This document shows, piece after piece, positions 1 to 13,189 of a stretch of DNA of 64,000 nt. This stretch comes from Oscheius dolichura (taxonomy: Eukaryota > Nematoda > Chromadorea > Rhabditida > Rhabditidae). Within the stretch, counting starts at the first letter, position 1; every line of letters starts with the position of its first letter. The notes beneath the pieces are model-generated. The model searched no databases and was not told the origin of the DNA. It was given only the letters and a program-made list of their open reading frames with translations. The translations under genes were made by a program, and so were the position numbers. The stretch lies in assembly GCA_932521035.1 (NCBI GenBank), contig OW051497.1, positions 6,634,001-6,698,000 of the forward strand, in the 5' to 3' direction.

Positions 1-849
1 TAATTAGGAGAGTCTCCCCGAGAAAGTGAAAATGAATTTGTTAAGAAGAGACAGAGAGAAAACAGGTAGGAGGAGAACAACATGTGCAAAGAATGGAAAA
101 AGCAATTTTCTGTATTATTATTTTTGTTTGGATGTATGGTATGGAACAGTGCCGTGTGACAGCCTCTTTGGCATTGGCAGCGAGTAATTGGCGAACTGAT
201 TTGTGACGCAGCTACTCTGCCCATTAAAATTGTTGTAGCCCAGTCTTATTCTTTGTGTTTTGCAAAATAAGAAACAGCTGATATTCTAAGACAGGGGATA
301 GCAGATTAAAGCAAAGTGCGATAAAAACTGTAACGAGGTGACGATCGTAAAGTAATTGGCGGTCAGGAGGTCAGCCGTGGTTATTCCGGCCTAAGTCCAT
401 TCCGTTTGTGCTACCGGCTGCTGAGAGACAGCGCCACGGACTAATCAGGTTCAAGGACGACCTTATCGGCTGCGAAGAGGGACGGCTAGCGTAGAAGAGC
501 CGCATCGGGTGCGCGATCAGTACTGGGATAATACCGACAGCCGTTTCTCAAGGAAGTGTTATAATCTCAGTTGGAGCCCTTTAGAAAGTAGCAAGTTTGT
601 GGAGAGAACGATGCCCGTTGTCTGGAACTTGATCATGAATAAGGACCAACTCGCGACATCCCTTGTTTTCAGATATACATTCATACAGTACAGTTTCTCC
701 AGTTCCAGTAGAGTGCATCAAATAAAGTTGAAACGGAACTACTATGAACACTTCCATCTCCGTTTCAGATGTAGAGAATTTTAATTCTTTAAAAAGTTCT
801 ACCCAAACACGTGATCTCTCTAAAATATTCAATTCTCCATTTCGGCTAG
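1..849. other. unassigned upstream sequence
   Basis: I recognise no gene here. Short open frames exist on both strands between about 509 and 832, but none resembles a family I know. The plus-strand stretch after the CAG at about 768 could be an exon of the gene that ends at 1192, but the frames cannot be joined convincingly. Confidence 0.3.
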
Positions 850-1192
850 GTGTCTTAGTGACATCTTACGGGACAATTTCAAGTCTTTGCCCCTAAAAGA
901 TATTTTAGAAATAACAGCGTTATTAACTAGTGTTTCGTCAACGGAATGTGTTAAAACTGATAGAGATGATGTACCTGGACAACAACCGCCATGTTTATGT
1001 GAACCTCCGGCATTATGGAACGCCCTTGTTTGCTCTATCTTTTATTGGAACAGGGACACCAAATTACCTTCGTTATTTCCATTAATAGCCAAATTCAGTT
1101 CTTCTCTATCCCCTAAAGCGAAGGTAGACTTGCTGAAGAGAGACAACAGTTCGCTGTTCAGCTCATCGGCCACCCACATACCTCTGAGCTAA
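850..1192 (+). CDS. possible 3-prime terminal exon of an unidentified gene
   Basis: An acceptor-like TTTCGGCTAG at 840-849 is followed by about 113 open codons ending at the stop before 1193. The peptide is leucine- and serine-rich (for example SDILRDNFKSLPLKDILEI near its start) and has a CLCEPP motif in the middle. I do not recognise the family. It lies on the same strand as, and upstream of, the E2F gene, so it could be the end of a tandem neighbour whose 5-prime part is outside the window. It could also be a chance open frame. Confidence 0.3.
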
Positions 1193-1680
1193 TATTTTAG
1201 AAGGGCAATGGATTCTCATAATACAATGTGTTAATTCTTTTTAAATTATGCTCAGAGCAGCAATCTAAACCCATTTTATCGAACATTTCGCTTTATTCCA
1301 TTTCTCTGACAGGGTGAGAATATTTAGTGTGTGTTAGCTCTAAGGCAGAAACTTTTGTATGTTTTGGCTTCATTCTATGTCAGTTTTAGATTTTCTAAAT
1401 AATGGAATGTACAAAAACACATTGCAACAGCTACATTATCACCATATAAGCTTTTATTTTTCGCCATGGAGCGCGATTTGCGGACACGCAGCGCATAGCC
1501 CCTTCGCCCGCGTATTTGAAAGATTCAACTTTTCTTTTTCTCCCCATTGTTTCCATTGCTATTCCCTTCCCTCGTTTTATAATGGCGGAGATAAAGCGAA
1601 ATCTGCGCTTTCAATATTGCTATATTTCGCTTCTGTCCTATCGATTTCGCGCACGCTTTTACACTGAACACGCTTTTCAG

Positions 1681-3177
1681 ATGGATCGTCAGAAAATGCC
1701 ACCTCCAATAGGAACACCACGGGATAAAAAGAGTGCTTCTGCAATGCAAGCCAGCAGTTCGACTACTTTGAATCCCGAAAATCGAGATGCCGTCATCGCT
1801 ATGCTCGACAGCGCCAATGGATCAAACTTTTCTTCGGCTTTACACGATATCGATCTCGAAGACGACGGCATTGACCACTTTGCAGGTTATCCTAATTTCA
1901 ATTTTAATATCTTTTAACATTAACTTCTAGATATATTTGAAGATTATGATGAAGAAGATATTGAACAGCCGCCTATGGGGACGAGAGCAGACAAATCACT
2001 CGGTCTTATGACAAAGAAATTTATCCGGTTGCTGCAGACGGCTAGAGGAGGTCTATTCGACTTAAATACGGTTTTTTTATTTTATGTTCACATTAAGAAA
2101 TTCGGTTTAGGCTGCAGAAATTTTAGCAGTGAAGCAAAAGAGGCGAATCTATGACATTACAAATGTTCTCGAAGGAATCGGTCTTATTGAGAAGCGCTCG
2201 AAGAGTATCGTGGAGTGGAAGTCAGTTTCGCTTTCTTCTTTTCTTATATTCACTATCCAGAGGAGGAGACCTGTTTAAACCCAACAATAAGTATATGTCG
2301 AGCCCCGAAGAGATTCGGATGAGCAGTCTGCGGAATGAGATTAACACTCTTGCTGAGAAGGAGCAGGGTCTGGACAAAAGAATCAAGTGGGCACAACAGG
2401 TAAATCCTTTTCTCCTTTTCTTGATGAAATACATTTTAAGAGCCTGAAAAATATGACGAGTACGGTGAAGAATCAGCAACATGCCTATGTGTATCAGGCT
2501 GACGTGCACAAAGTCTTTCCCGATTCCTCCATCTTTGCTCTAGCCGCTATTCCAGGAACTCGTGTTGAAGTTCCAAAGCCGCGGGTAGACTGAAGTAGAG
2601 GACTTACTTTTAATGACCCTTTCAGCACTACCAAGTCTTCCACGGGTACGAGACCAGGTACCAGGTGCGTGTCACTAGTCCTTGCGGTCCACTGACAACT
2701 TTCCTCCTATCGCAAGAAGACCGCAAATTTATCCCAGCTAGAGGGAAATCATATGTAACTATCTGTTCTCTTATTTAGTTTAGTTATTTCTAGAGAAAGT
2801 CGTACTTTGAAGAACCGGGGGCCATTTTACAAGACGAGGAAGAAGATTATGAATGTAAGCCAGGAACCTCCTCAGCAAGCGGAAGACCGTCTGTGATGAG
2901 AGGTAAGTACGCTCTCTTGGCTATAGACAAAAGGTCCTATCCAGAACGTCAGCGAACGAAATTGGTTATGAGAAGCGTGAGCCCGCCGATAACCGACAAG
3001 GATTACCAGTTTATGTGCAAAAACCTCACCTTCAGCCTTGTGCAACTGTTTGGGAATGATGATGATCCCTGTAATTCGCCACCAAAAAAGCCCAGGACTA
3101 ATCCCAAGGAGAGTGTTACTGAAGGGGTACAGCGGGCTGGGCCCATAAGGGAGATGGAGTCAGGGATGTATGAATAA
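1681..3177 (+). CDS. E2F family transcription factor
   Basis: DNA-binding cell-cycle transcription factor that pairs with DP and is repressed by retinoblastoma-type pocket proteins. The winged-helix domain is split by short introns: a [15 protein letters not shown] helix, FDLN, then [19 protein letters not shown], the E2F signature. It is followed by a coiled coil (about 2295-2400), the marked box ([13 protein letters not shown], then [13 protein letters not shown]) and an acidic C-terminus containing DYQF and a late LFGNDDD patch where pocket-protein binding is expected. Introns are about 35-60 bases, for example 1886-1930 and 2585-2623. ATG 1681 is preferred because TTTTCAG immediately precedes it, as for a spliced-leader acceptor; an upstream in-frame extension to 1516 looks non-coding. 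CLASRP follows on the same strand 350 bases downstream. Confidence 0.92.
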
Positions 3178-3424
3178 GTTTGAATTTATTTCCCAGTCAA
3201 TAGTCTATAATTCGCAATGTATCTATCTTTCCTTGTGTTAATTCCTCTTCCCATAGAGATGTGTTGTGTCATTTCACGATAAGTACATTTCCTGGCTTTC
3301 CTCAGCCGGCTATCGTTCTTATCTCTTGGCTTTCTTCTTTCCAAAGTCTTTTTTAAATTATATTTCTCCCTTCTTCTTTTTTTAATCTGTGTTTTGGTTG
3401 GTGTGTGTGTTCTTCTTTTTATGC

Positions 3425-3430
3425 AATAAA
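3425..3430 (+). terminator. polyadenylation signal, E2F gene
   Basis: An AATAAA hexamer lies about 250 bases after the E2F stop and 100 bases before the CLASRP start. It is the only canonical signal I noticed in this spacer, so it most likely ends the E2F transcript. Confidence 0.6.
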
Positions 3431-3528
3431 TGATTTTATTTATTCATTGACCGCAACTTCTCTGGTTTATCTCCCTAACCATTTACTGTAGCTGTGTAAC
3501 TTTATCTTATTGGAACAGATCATTCAGA

Positions 3529-5866
3529 ATGTGGCATGAAGCTCGACGTCAGGAGAAACAACTGCGAGCTCGCATAATAGATGGCTCCAAACGGGCTGAA
3601 AGGCGAAGGAAGTTCTACGACAGTATAGTGAGTGTGTTTGCTATTTTGTTTCTCAACCTAAAATTCAGAGAAGAGATCCAGATCAATTTATGCAACTACA
3701 CGGTTCAAAATGTGTCATACATACAGAGAGATCTATTGCTAGAGCAGCTGAAGATGCTAATATATTGTACGCTTCATCCATTACCGCTTAATACTCTTTT
3801 AATTTCAGAAGACCTTGGCAAGGGGATAAGGATGTTCTAATAGACAGATTTGATGTTCGTTCTCATCTGGATTGTATAGAGCCATTCGACGGCAAACCCC
3901 ACCTATCCAGGTAGTTTTGTTGGCGGTGTACCGAATGTTTATTTTCAGTATGGAAGAAAAAGAGGAACTTATTTGTAACTTTGAGCGATACCGTCTGTTG
4001 ATTATGAATGAATTCAAAGACATTTCGGAGAAAGCGGTACTGAAGAATATCTCTGAGAAAGAGTTCTGGCTGACGGGTCAAACTGAAGACCTGAGGAAGC
4101 ATGAACTGGAAAAGAAAAGGTATGGATCTTCCATTATTTTCATTCATTTTATGCAGAAAAGCAGTGGACAACAAGGCGTCGATCGGATTTACCTATGGTG
4201 ATTCGGAGACCGTCAGCGGGAAGAATGAACCCGAAAGCAGTTCGGAAGAGGAAATGCAGGCGGAAGATATCGGTACTCTTGATTTCCCACGAAAGCATCC
4301 CAATATAATTTAGATATTGACTTGGAAAGATATTTGATTGGCCAAGACTCGCAGTCGAGATGCAATAAGATTGGAGAAGGTTTTGGTATACGGGATGCCC
4401 ATTTTTGTGCTCTGTTCAAAGCAGACCAGCAAGCACAACGAACATCTGCCGAAATTAGAAGGATCGATCGCCAAAAAGCCTCTCTTGTTGTGAGTTGTCG
4501 TTGTTGTTGATCTGAAATAATTGAGTTTAGGGACGAGAGGCGAAGGATAACAGACGGCTGTTGAAGAAGGAGAGAGCAATTCTGATAGCCAACGCGAAAC
4601 AGGATGACGCTCTTGTAACATTGTCCAGTTTCGCTAAAAAGGAAAAAGAAAGGAATCCCCTATTGGAAGAAGCCCTCGCAAGCAGTTCTTCTGAGGAGGA
4701 GCCAGGCAAAACAGAGTTCATCTTAACCTTTGGAGATGACGGTAATGCCTTTCCTTTGTCTTTCCAAAATCAGTACCCTTCAGGTGCTGATAAAAATAAG
4801 AAGAAAACCAAAAAGAGCAGAGCGAATAGAAATGGCAGGGACAGGAATCGAAGTCGTAGCAGGGATCGGCGGTAAGGGCTTATGTTGGTCAGTGTATGCC
4901 CCCTGTTTAGGCGTGACAGTTCTTCATCCAGTGGCCGGAGAAGAAAACGTTCTTATAGCAGAAGGTCGCGTAGCCGTTCACCGCCCAGTAGAGATCGGAA
5001 AAAATCTAGGGACAGGCGCTCGAGGGACAGGTCAAGAGATAGGAAAAGGTCTCGCCGGTCTCGGTCTCGGAGTCATGACAAAAGACGCAGGCATCGCAGC
5101 AGTAGCTCGAGCAGATCTCAATCTCGGAATAGAACCCCTGACGTGTAATATTTCATGCTAACCGTATTTAATATTAGTTACAGGCCTATGTTCAAAAATA
5201 ACAGGACAGTGGAAACTCCTGTATACCAAGAACCTATCGAAGCTGTTCAGTCCAGCGAGGATGAAGGCCCGACAAATCTGTTGGAAATCAGGTTGGCGTC
5301 TCCGGTCACGTTTTAACCATATTTTATAGATCGAGTATGTCTGAATCCGAGAAGGAGAGGATAGAAATTGAAAATAGGAAACGACGCATTCGCCGGACAA
5401 AGAAGATGGTCAAGAGTAAAGCAAGTGAAAAGGCGAAATCACGAAGACAGGAGAGTGAGGAAAGGGAGAAGGTAATGCTGCTCTTCTTCCACTTACCTCG
5501 TACATTACAGAAAGAGCAGGCTCTGGCTATGAAGAAGAAACTGAAGAGAGCTTTAAACGCTACGGTAGAAGAGATGAAGGAGGGAGAGGAGGAGAAGAAG
5601 CGAGAAGCTGAGCGAGAACGAAGAGTTTGTTTATATTCTTCTATGCAGATACTGTGTTATCCTAGGCAAGAGACGAAGCGATACAACTGGAACAACAAGA
5701 ACGTAAAGCCAGAGAGCAGAAGAAAATGGAGGACTTGCGAAAGGCTGAACTTGATAAGGCCATAGAAAGTGCGAAACTACGAGCCGAAGCACAAATTCGA
5801 CAAATAATCCAACAACAACAAGATGATGATGATGCGAGTACTTTCAACGACGGGCAAAGCCAATAA
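3529..5866 (+). CDS. CLASRP: CLASRP (CLK4-associating SR-rich, SWAP2) ortholog
   Basis: Nuclear SR-related protein linked to alternative splicing and CLK kinases. The start MWHEARRQEKQLRARIIDG, then RAERRRKFYDSI, closely matches the conserved N-terminus of the family. Later exons give the core (RPWQGDKDVLIDRFDVRSHL, CNFERYRLLIMNEF, then KASIGFTYGDS), an acidic middle, a TEFILTFGDD segment, a strong RS domain (about 4800-5148, repeated SR/RS/RD) and a lysine- and glutamate-rich coiled coil at 5337-5850. About ten short introns interrupt it, for example 4874-4911 inside the RS coding part. The start follows CATTCAGA, an acceptor-like site consistent with trans-splicing of a downstream tandem gene. 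AATAAA at 6052 probably ends the transcript. Confidence 0.93.
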
Positions 5867-6630
5867 GCTCAGTGCGACTATTCTTGTCATATAATCCTGG
5901 TGGCTTTCTGTTAGTCTATGCCGTAGTTACTGTATTTATAAACCATTTATTTAACTTTTTTGTTCATTTGCTGATGGTGAACAGGACGAGTTTTAAATTT
6001 TTACTTGACTATTTTCTTCTCAAGTAGATAAAAATATCATAAACAGGAGTAAATAAAGCCCACTAGAGCGGGGATCAATGGAAAAATTCTACTCTTCGCC
6101 AAAACTACACATATCTGAATTCGTTGGTGTTATAGCAGCTCAAACATGACTAGAGTTAAAGAGACGCAAAGACAAGGTTTTCTCTTCTTTCTTATTCGAA
6201 AACACTTTTAAAGCTTAACATGCGTAATAATTATGACTAGAAAACTGAGAAACAGTACCGAGATTGCTGCATAGTTGGCAAAGGATAGCACAGAACAAAG
6301 TTGGTGACAATCGGAGGTTCGGGATGTTTGGAATTTGGGAAATATAAAGACATTATCGGGGAAGCGAGAGAGCACAATTCTAAATCACAACTCTAGGCTT
6401 TTTTCGTAACCGGGATTAATGTTATAGACTCGCACTGGCTAACAGCGCAAATACAAAATAAAATAACATAAAAATAATACAAAGAAGTCCGAACCCTTTC
6501 TAAAATAAGCGAGATAAAATTGAGTAAAGTGTGGGATGGGCACATAGAAAGAGGGCGGTGTTGAACCCGGCAATTTTTGTGAATTTAAAGTAGAGGACAA
6601 ACGATTTGGTCAATTCAGCGTGACTCTTCT
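5867..6630. other. 3-prime UTR and convergent spacer
   Basis: Holds the CLASRP 3-prime UTR with AATAAA at 6052-6057, then AT-rich sequence without a convincing gene up to the stop codon of the convergent minus-strand RGS gene. Confidence 0.6.
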
Positions 6631-9600
6631 TTAGATGCCGATGGTGGTGGCATTGGTCGGAGAGCAGCTTGAACTGCCGGCGGCAGTTGTCGGAGCAGTG
6701 ACGGTGGTTGTCGGTGGCGGCTGTGGGGCTCCTGGTCCTCCTACATGGAGATTGGTCGCGTCACGACGCATTGGATTCGAAGTGAAACCAAGATTGGGAA
6801 ACCGGATGCCAATGTTCTGGGTCATTTTAGCCGGGGCCTGAAAAGAATCCTTCTTAAATTGGAACAATCTCTAGAAGTGCACAGATAGATTATAGCAGGC
6901 ATAGTTTCCGACAACACAAAGCACTCTTTTTGTTAGTTTTTAGACAAAAATTGCTCGTGTTTCATTGCCGCGTTATATCTAAAAAGATCTAATTATTCAA
7001 ATATTTCGCGCGTTACAATGATTATCTAGCGTCTACGGTGCACTTGAAATAAAAGAGGTGTCATCGCAAACTACTTCTTTTTCTGACAGTTACAGTATCC
7101 CAGCTGAGTGTCAGATGCACGTGGTGGCATGTCTAATGTTGTCCTAAGGACTCTTGTTCTTTAAAAACGAAGGAGGTCTGCCCAAAATAGCGGCCTTGTC
7201 ATTTGCGGCTGCCCCAAACTTCCTGGTTTTATCCCGCTTCTATCTAGAAATGTGCTCATGCAAGACGATACGAAAAGCGAGCTAGAGCAAAGATACATGC
7301 AAACTAAATTAGAAGCAAAATAAAAAGAGAGAGTACATGAAATAATAATCTGGACAGGTAGTGGAGATTTGTGCGGTTGTCTCACACTATAGAATCGTCT
7401 GAGGAGGGCTGAGTAGACAAGGGGAGCCACCATTGGGAGCCAGGTTTTGACATGGTGATTGGCCGCCTTTTCGCGATGCCTTTCGAGAGGCCTTTCGACC
7501 AATCAACGTGGATAACGTGCTCTAAAACGAATCTCACTCTCACACACAAATTTTATGTTTTGATTTTGTTTTTCTTCTTTTCCCAGTTGTGTGCAGCAGG
7601 GAAACATGGACTAAGATCAGATGGAATAGTAGCGATAGAGATATATTCTGCAAGTAGTGAAAAAAAGCGAAATACAGAGGATTAGCACCATTATGAAAAT
7701 GAGAAACAGAGGTTGATTTGGGTTCTCTCATGCTACAAGCGGCCATGCTTCCCTGCCGCCTTTCTTTGGTTAGTAACATCATCCAGCAGCAGTTTTAGGC
7801 GCCGAACAAAAACATATCTGCTGCATGCACTAGATCTTCTCATCGCTAACATAAATAATGTTAAAAGCGTAAAGAAAGGGAGGGCCAATGTTGCGTGCCT
7901 GGACGTGCCGTGCATGCCTCAATCTTCTTTTTTGTGACATAGCGGGAGAGGAGAAGACAAACCTTCTTCTTCGACTGAATCAAAAGATCCTTGTAGATAT
8001 CCGAACGAAGGAATCTCTGGTAGCTGTCGTTCTTCATCAAACAAAAGATATGATCCTGAAAATTACACGTATGTCATCGTTATCCTTCTTCAATGGCAGA
8101 GACAGCTCTAGCACTAAATGTGCCATTTTTTGTTGGCCGCGCAATTCGTCCTTCAACTTTTTGAACAAATGCGATCTTGTCTTTTCGACACCAAGGCCAC
8201 GAGATCTACAATTTGATCGTTCCTCCTTCACTTACCGCTGCCTCATCAAAACTCCACCGATTGGGGTTCTTAAGGTTTTCCTCTGTGATCTCCATGACCT
8301 TACAATCCACATTAACAGGTGATGTGGCATTGGTGTCAATGAACTCATTGTATATCTCGGTTACTAGTACGGGCACCATCCGACAGCTACACTTTCGCAG
8401 CTTTTGAACCTAAAAATTGTTTGTTAACAAGGCATACATTTCGAGATCATTACCTCCCACCAAAATCGGAGATTTTCTCCGGAGTACTCCTTGTCCAAGA
8501 ACTTTTGTAAAGTTTCTCTCCCTATGGGATCCGCGAGAAGTTCTTCAAAAGACTCTTCCCACAATTTCAACCGCCGCGTCGAGATCTCTCCAGTGCTAAA
8601 GTTTACGTTCCTCGTGGGAATCGCCCAGGAAGAAACTTACATTTTATCGTGCTGCCAAAAATCTACTGTATCACTGATCCACGGATTTTGTTGGCTTTGA
8701 AAGGGGTCTGCCGGACTTCCTAATGTCGTCAGAAAAGGGTCAAAGACTTTCCTGTGCTCGTGGTATGTCAAATAACTAAAGCCACAGTTTTAAAGGAATA
8801 CCTAGTCTTACTTTTCAACCACTTTAGATGTCCGAAGAACGTTTTTAGACAGTCTGCTATTCAGCAGATTTATCTGAAATTGAATATTCAGCCGAGTTCA
8901 CGCACACACCTACCTCAAGTTTGAGAGTATCCTGCACCTGGGTGCATCTCCGCAGCCCGGGCCTAGTGTAGTAGTTGTTTCGGAATGATCCGCTGCTACT
9001 CCCCGCTGTCGAAGTGCTTGGCTGGCTCTGCGGTATCTGTGGAAGCTGTGGCAGTTGTTGATGCTCCTTGTCCTTCTGCTGCTGTGTCGGGGTTCCATTT
9101 GAAGTGCTTGGTAGAATGGAATGAGCTGCAGCGGCGCTGGTAGAGAATGGACTGACGCCGGAAGAAACTGCCGCGTTGAGAGCAGCGTGTCCTCCTTGGC
9201 TGTACTTCGGTCTGCCTGACCTAGACAATTTTCGAAAGTCCACCTGAGAGAGATCATTGCGTAAAAGACCAATTAAAAGGTTACCTCCGTGGTGTTTACA
9301 CAACCTGGCACAGGTCGGTGAACATCCCAAAAAGCTCGCTCCTGACTGTCTAGGATCTGCCGTTCCAGCCTATCTCGTTTCTTATCCACTCTGGAAAACA
9401 AACAGTTAACTTTGAACCGAGGTCCTGTTCTGATAATTCTCACGATAAGACTCGATTTTTTAAAAGATAAGGCCTGTCCCCCCATGCTACTCGAGTAGTT
9501 TTAGATAAACATTTTCTTTTTGAACTAGACATTTCTGTTTTTCAAAAATGTTTCGTTCCAAAATATCTATTCCTCCTCTTCTTCCAAAAGATGTTTTTGT

Positions 9601-11561
9601 CGAACCGGTTTACCTGTACCTCGTCTTTACGTAACGGTCGATACTAAGTTCATAATCCTACACCCGCGCCTTCTACCTCCACCTGAGAACAGGGTCAGCT
9701 CTTTCTCATCTTTGTGCCCTTCTCGTGTTCTGTTGGGGAGGACCAATCTTATCAATCGCCGGGGTTCGCTCGATCATTTTCCCCACTTGTTTTTGGTCTA
9801 GTCCTTCTATTGTCAACCTTTTTTGGTCGCGCTGTCCCCATGAACCCTTACTCTTCTCCCGTTCTCTCTTATTCCGTTGTGGAAATGCATTAGATTTGCA
9901 GTAACACGTGCCCTTTCCTGGTAGAGATCGCCCAATTAAAATGCACTCATTAAAACAACCAAGGTGGTCCACAATTGGTTTTTCGGATTGCGTGGTCAAC
10001 TTTTAATGAGTCCAACGGAACATAACAATTATGTTTATACTGTATTTCGTTTTTTTCTCGTAGAATTTGACAGACAGCGAGCTTTCGAGAGCTAGTAAAC
10101 TATTAGCCCGGCGCTGGGAACTAACGCCAAAAAAATCTATGTTAAAAACGACATCTAGCCTTTATATTGCGAAGTGGGAAGACTTTTTATAGAGGGGGAA
10201 AGCGGTGAGAAAAAAGCTTTGGAGTGTCAAACAACAGTCAAAGCCGAGGAAGTGTAGCCACGAGGCTGCCCTATATTAGAGTTTATCAACGTTCTCTTTA
10301 TTACTAGCCTTCTTTAGTTCTGTTTCTTGCGTCATGCTTTCAATGTCGCCAATTTCGGCTCTTGCAACCAACACATTTGACATATTTCAGAGTTGGTCCT
10401 TCAGCTGTTCCTTTCAACTACTCCACCCAATTATTTTGCTCCTACTAAGTAGGTCATTTTATATCACCTAATCAGTTAAAATCACAATTACCAATGATAA
10501 TTTTGAGACAAAGAAGAACTGGTGGGGAAGGACATCTCCAAGACAAATTTCCATTTATTGCGCATCAGTAAAGTGCATCTTGTTTAGCTTATTAGAGACT
10601 AATGAGACCGCGTCTTTGGCCTATGTGTCATCTTACGGCCATCTGATCGGCGGATTCTACTAGAAAACCCAAGGATACCGTATTACTCCCTTAGATGGAA
10701 CCTGACACCAATTTGTGTAGGAGATCTATTGGGTTTTCCTAGCAGATTTTTGAATTAAGAATGAGAGCTTTTCGGGAAAGACCTGGTCGGGCAATATTTC
10801 ATGGTGATAAACGATCCGGTTTATGTTTTGGGGGTACGAACTTGACTCCACTATTTCAAAAGGGACCCTTTAAAGATGTGTGTGAACTTTCTTTACGACG
10901 TTATTGTGCTCACACCATAATCTGACTCACTTGTATTGTGCCTCAGCCTGCATAAACACAAACTCCCACTTTCGACTGAACATCTTTTGCAACTTTGCCA
11001 GATTTTCCGCTTCGAAATCCTCTAATTCGAGATGTGCCTTATTCTGCATTGTCCGTTTGCATAGATAGACAGCTATAAGTATAAGATTGACGCTAGTTAT
11101 ACCCCGCAACGCCTACCGTAATCTGTATTCTCCGGTTCCCAGCAATTCGACGGCCAGAAATATGGACATTGAAAACGATAGAACGTGCCATCGTTCTTAA
11201 CTGTCAGCACATGGTCGTCTATTTGAAACAGGTAGCCATGTGACGCTATCAAATGAGCCAGATGAAGGGCATCCGCTTAAAAGGATTAATGTGAGCGAAG
11301 ACAAAAGAACGACGGTCGGCCGGGCAATAGGTTTAAAAATAAACAGACGGCTTACATAGATCTGACATGTCCAGGTTCTTCATGACCCAAGCGATGAGAT
11401 CTTGGCCGGTGAACACGGAAGGAACTTTCGAGAGAAAGCTCTTCACCGTCTTGATAGGTACGCCATTGTCGGAGTCGAGCATTTGGTGTACCAGCTGTTC
11501 CATTTTCTGGTATACCATAAAGTTCGGATGAACGAGGCGATCCTCCGAATTGGCGTTCACC
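6631..11561 (-). CDS. R7-family regulator of G-protein signalling (RGS6/7/9/11, EGL-10/EAT-16 type)
   Basis: GTPase-activating protein for Go/i-type alpha subunits that works with Gbeta5. In order: DEP domain ([19 protein letters not shown], then [20 protein letters not shown]); [17 protein letters not shown]7 homology segment ([20 protein letters not shown], then [19 protein letters not shown] and DVHRPVPGC); a Ser/Pro/Gln-rich insert (9000-9230); GGL domain (VQDTLKLE..., [20 protein letters not shown]); DPFL; and the RGS box ([48 protein letters not shown]). The last exon (about 6836-6631, [10 protein letters not shown] then RRDATNLH) matches the C-terminal tail of RGS7 and adds a Pro/Thr-rich end. 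Introns of about 1.5 kb (9394-10926) and 1.1 kb (6837-7960) are unusually long for this window. The first exon seen starts after TTTGTAG at 11562 without an ATG, so a 5-prime exon is missing. Confidence 0.9.
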
Positions 11562-13189
11562 CTACAAAATTTAATTTGATTTTAAAGATAATCAATGATT
11601 CTATTTTACTTGCTTGGGCTCTACAGTAATCCCATTTTTAATCATTTTTTGTTTAATAATGACATTTCCCAGGCAATTACGAACAAGACAAACCGTAACC
11701 AAAAAAAGCGCGGCATTCTCCTCGCAGCAGGGAATCGATGTCTAGGCACAACCACATCTACCTGATAGAATCCATGTTAATAATTTATATAAAGAGAACG
11801 TTACTCGGTAAAGCTCCGATATTTGATACCCGATAAAGGAGAAAAAAAACGAAACCTCAATCGGGGAAGCAGCGGGCCAATCTTATCCATTCCGGAAGCG
11901 CGGCCAAACTTTTCTGGCTATATGAGTGGTTATTAAGAATGGGGGGAAGAGATTGCGAGAGCAGACGCCGCAAAGTAACTTCCCTGAGCAAAAAGCACTG
12001 GGGAAAGCCTTTTGTCAATTATAAACGTCAGAGATGTTCAAAAAGCAGAAGAACGGCCGTTAAACATAGTGAACAGGAACCCGGATGGGCTAATTAACAC
12101 AAGGCATGGTGGCTCCTAGACGGGAAGAAATTAAACTTTAAGCAAACTTTGCTGCTCTTGCCTCTCTCGCAAAGTGGCAGGCGGAACAAGCTCTCTCGCT
12201 TCTGCAATAGTGAAAATCCCCGCTTTTTTTGGAGCGACCAATCGAATAAATTTTATGGGGCTCATAAATTTCTCGGATAATTTGAAGGCAAGAGGACCAG
12301 GCCGGCGTTCTGGTGGTCTTCTCCTCATTTTTCTATCCAAAAAGAAGCTGGGTGGCTTTCTCCCCCTAAGGCGACAAGATAATTATGGAGCCGACGGGGT
12401 CACCCCTTTCAGACATTTTCATAAAATGCACGCATCATTTCCCCTAAATAATGGGCTGAGGGACCTCTGGCACGATCCAAGACGTAATAATTGTCTGCCT
12501 ACGTGGTATTTAGAAGACGGCTATTGTGGTGATCATGGAGGGCCCTTTACAACGGGATAGGATGCCGCCTAGTTACGGAAAACAAGCGACGGGTCGAATT
12601 TCCTCAATCAGGGAGCTCACCTTAACCGTGGAAGGGCCATTGCTGGATTCCAGTTTCAACTTTCTTCTCCTACTCCATTGTAGCGTGTTTTCTGAAAGAG
12701 ACAAGATTTTGTGGTCATTGCGTGCCGAAGGAAGTTACCCCCAACACGTCAATTGATAAGGATTACGCATGCTGAGTAAACGGTTTTTTGTAGCCTTACG
12801 CGGGAAATGAGAAAGAGCCGGCAGCAAAAAAGGAGAGACTCATATTTGGCTGATTGGTAGTGGGAGGGGCCAGTGGCGACTAACATAAATCAAGAAAAAT
12901 CAGCAATTTGAAGTGTCCACTATAGATAGAGGATTGCGTCGTGAATTGATTAAAGTGAAAGAGGGGGCATATCGATCTGGCCGTTTGCATTCTTGTTGAC
13001 TCGCCCCCGGTCAAATATTCGCTCTTCGGGGCCACGCGACGCGGTCGCAACGCGTATTGCAGCAAGATTTCTCGTAACGAATTGGTTAGACAGTGGTCAG
13101 CAAAGTTTTTACTAATACCCTTGGCCTTTAGTCCGTTGGCAGATGAAAACACGATTGGAGACAGCCGAGTGAGGTGGCCAAGAGGTCAG
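11562..13189. other. divergent spacer between RGS and PPP1R37 genes
   Basis: Must hold the missing first exon of the RGS gene and probably the promoters of both divergent genes. A minus-strand frame at 12131-12340 and plus-strand frames at 12174-12756 are open, but they show no family resemblance and are not counted as genes. Confidence 0.4.

Noticed and set aside
2903-2926. A possible 24-base intron (GTAAGT...TATAG) in the last E2F exon
   Set aside because: The frame is open straight through, and all other introns seen are at least about 30 bases.
4730-5161. Long open frame overlapping the CLASRP RS domain in another frame (Gly/Ala/Val-rich)
   Set aside because: It is the shifted reading of the repetitive RS-coding sequence; the RS frame continues into conserved CLASRP parts.
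7161-7915. Several minus-strand open frames between the RGS box and the last RGS exon
   Set aside because: The protein after the RGS box is explained by the last exon at 6836-6631; these frames lack similarity and splice logic.
9706-9999. Minus-strand open frame of 97 codons inside the long RGS intron
   Set aside because: Exons on both sides already join into contiguous R7 sequence (EAQYK to VDKKRD), leaving no place for it.
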